A DNA stretch of 14,676 nt from Bacteroidota bacterium (lineage in GTDB: Bacteria; Bacteroidota; Bacteroidia; Chitinophagales; Chitinophagaceae). Positions 14,667 to 14,676 of the stretch are shown one piece after another. A program made the position numbers and the translations under genes. Each line of letters opens with the position of its first letter. Positions within the stretch are counted from its first letter, which is position 1. The DNA lies in the NCBI GenBank assembly GCA_023423015.1, contig JAFAGE010000037.1, positions 1 through 14,676 on the forward strand, given 5' to 3'. The notes under the pieces were generated by a model. It searched no databases. It saw nothing but the letters and a program-made list of their open reading frames with translations, and had not been told where the DNA came from.

Positions 14667-14676
14667 GGTGTTGAAT

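Noticed and set aside
1..14676. Mobile element, prophage, CRISPR array, defence island or tRNA
   Set aside because: No transposase, integrase, phage or Cas gene, no spaced identical repeats and no cloverleaf sequence were seen; gene content is largely conserved housekeeping.

Overview
The window looks like core chromosome of a Bacteroidota bacterium, most likely a member of the Chitinophagaceae or a close relative. Five things point there: a secreted protein with a type IX secretion C-terminal sorting domain; a PorT-like type IX secretion protein next to a menaquinone-type UbiE methyltransferase; a TonB receptor with an N-terminal carboxypeptidase-like extension; a dihydroorotase of the kind I associate with Bacteroidota; and a TAnnTTTG promoter box just before a start codon. 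I see no tRNA, rRNA, CRISPR array, transposase, integrase or phage gene. All genes appear intact except engB, which is cut by the left edge.

Layout. (1) Positions 1-1610, minus strand: a type IX secreted protein followed closely by the 5' part of engB. (2) 1611-1851: a divergent intergenic region with three inverted repeats. (3) 1852-5387, plus strand: a TonB-dependent siderophore receptor overlapping by ATGA with a four-helix PepSY membrane protein; together they form a likely ferric-siderophore uptake and reduction pair. (4) 5522-6259: a 79-residue protein of unknown function and an orphan single-domain response regulator. (5) 6291-7744: ubiE (menaquinone methylation) overlapping porT. (6) 7784-9484 (or 9475), minus strand: an outer-membrane beta-barrel protein of Wzi/RemB type, convergent to porT. 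(7) 9504-13282, plus strand: pyrC, a truncated MutS-like ATPase, and pyrD. Two enzymes of de novo pyrimidine synthesis thus flank a MutS-family protein without mismatch-recognition domains. (8) 13491-14666, minus strand: an acetyl-CoA acyltransferase (thiolase) with its own intrinsic terminator.

How the genes fit together. Three themes are visible: envelope and secretion (T9SS cargo, PorT, barrel protein, TonB receptor), quinone-linked metabolism (UbiE makes menaquinone; the class 2 PyrD donates electrons to quinone), and pyrimidine synthesis (PyrC and PyrD catalyse consecutive steps). Most of the region is ordinary housekeeping sequence. The less explained items are the MutS-like ATPase, degenerate 7-bp periodic repeats directly after two plus-strand stop codons, the first metal-ligand position of PyrC being Gln rather than His, and the palindromes upstream of the siderophore receptor.
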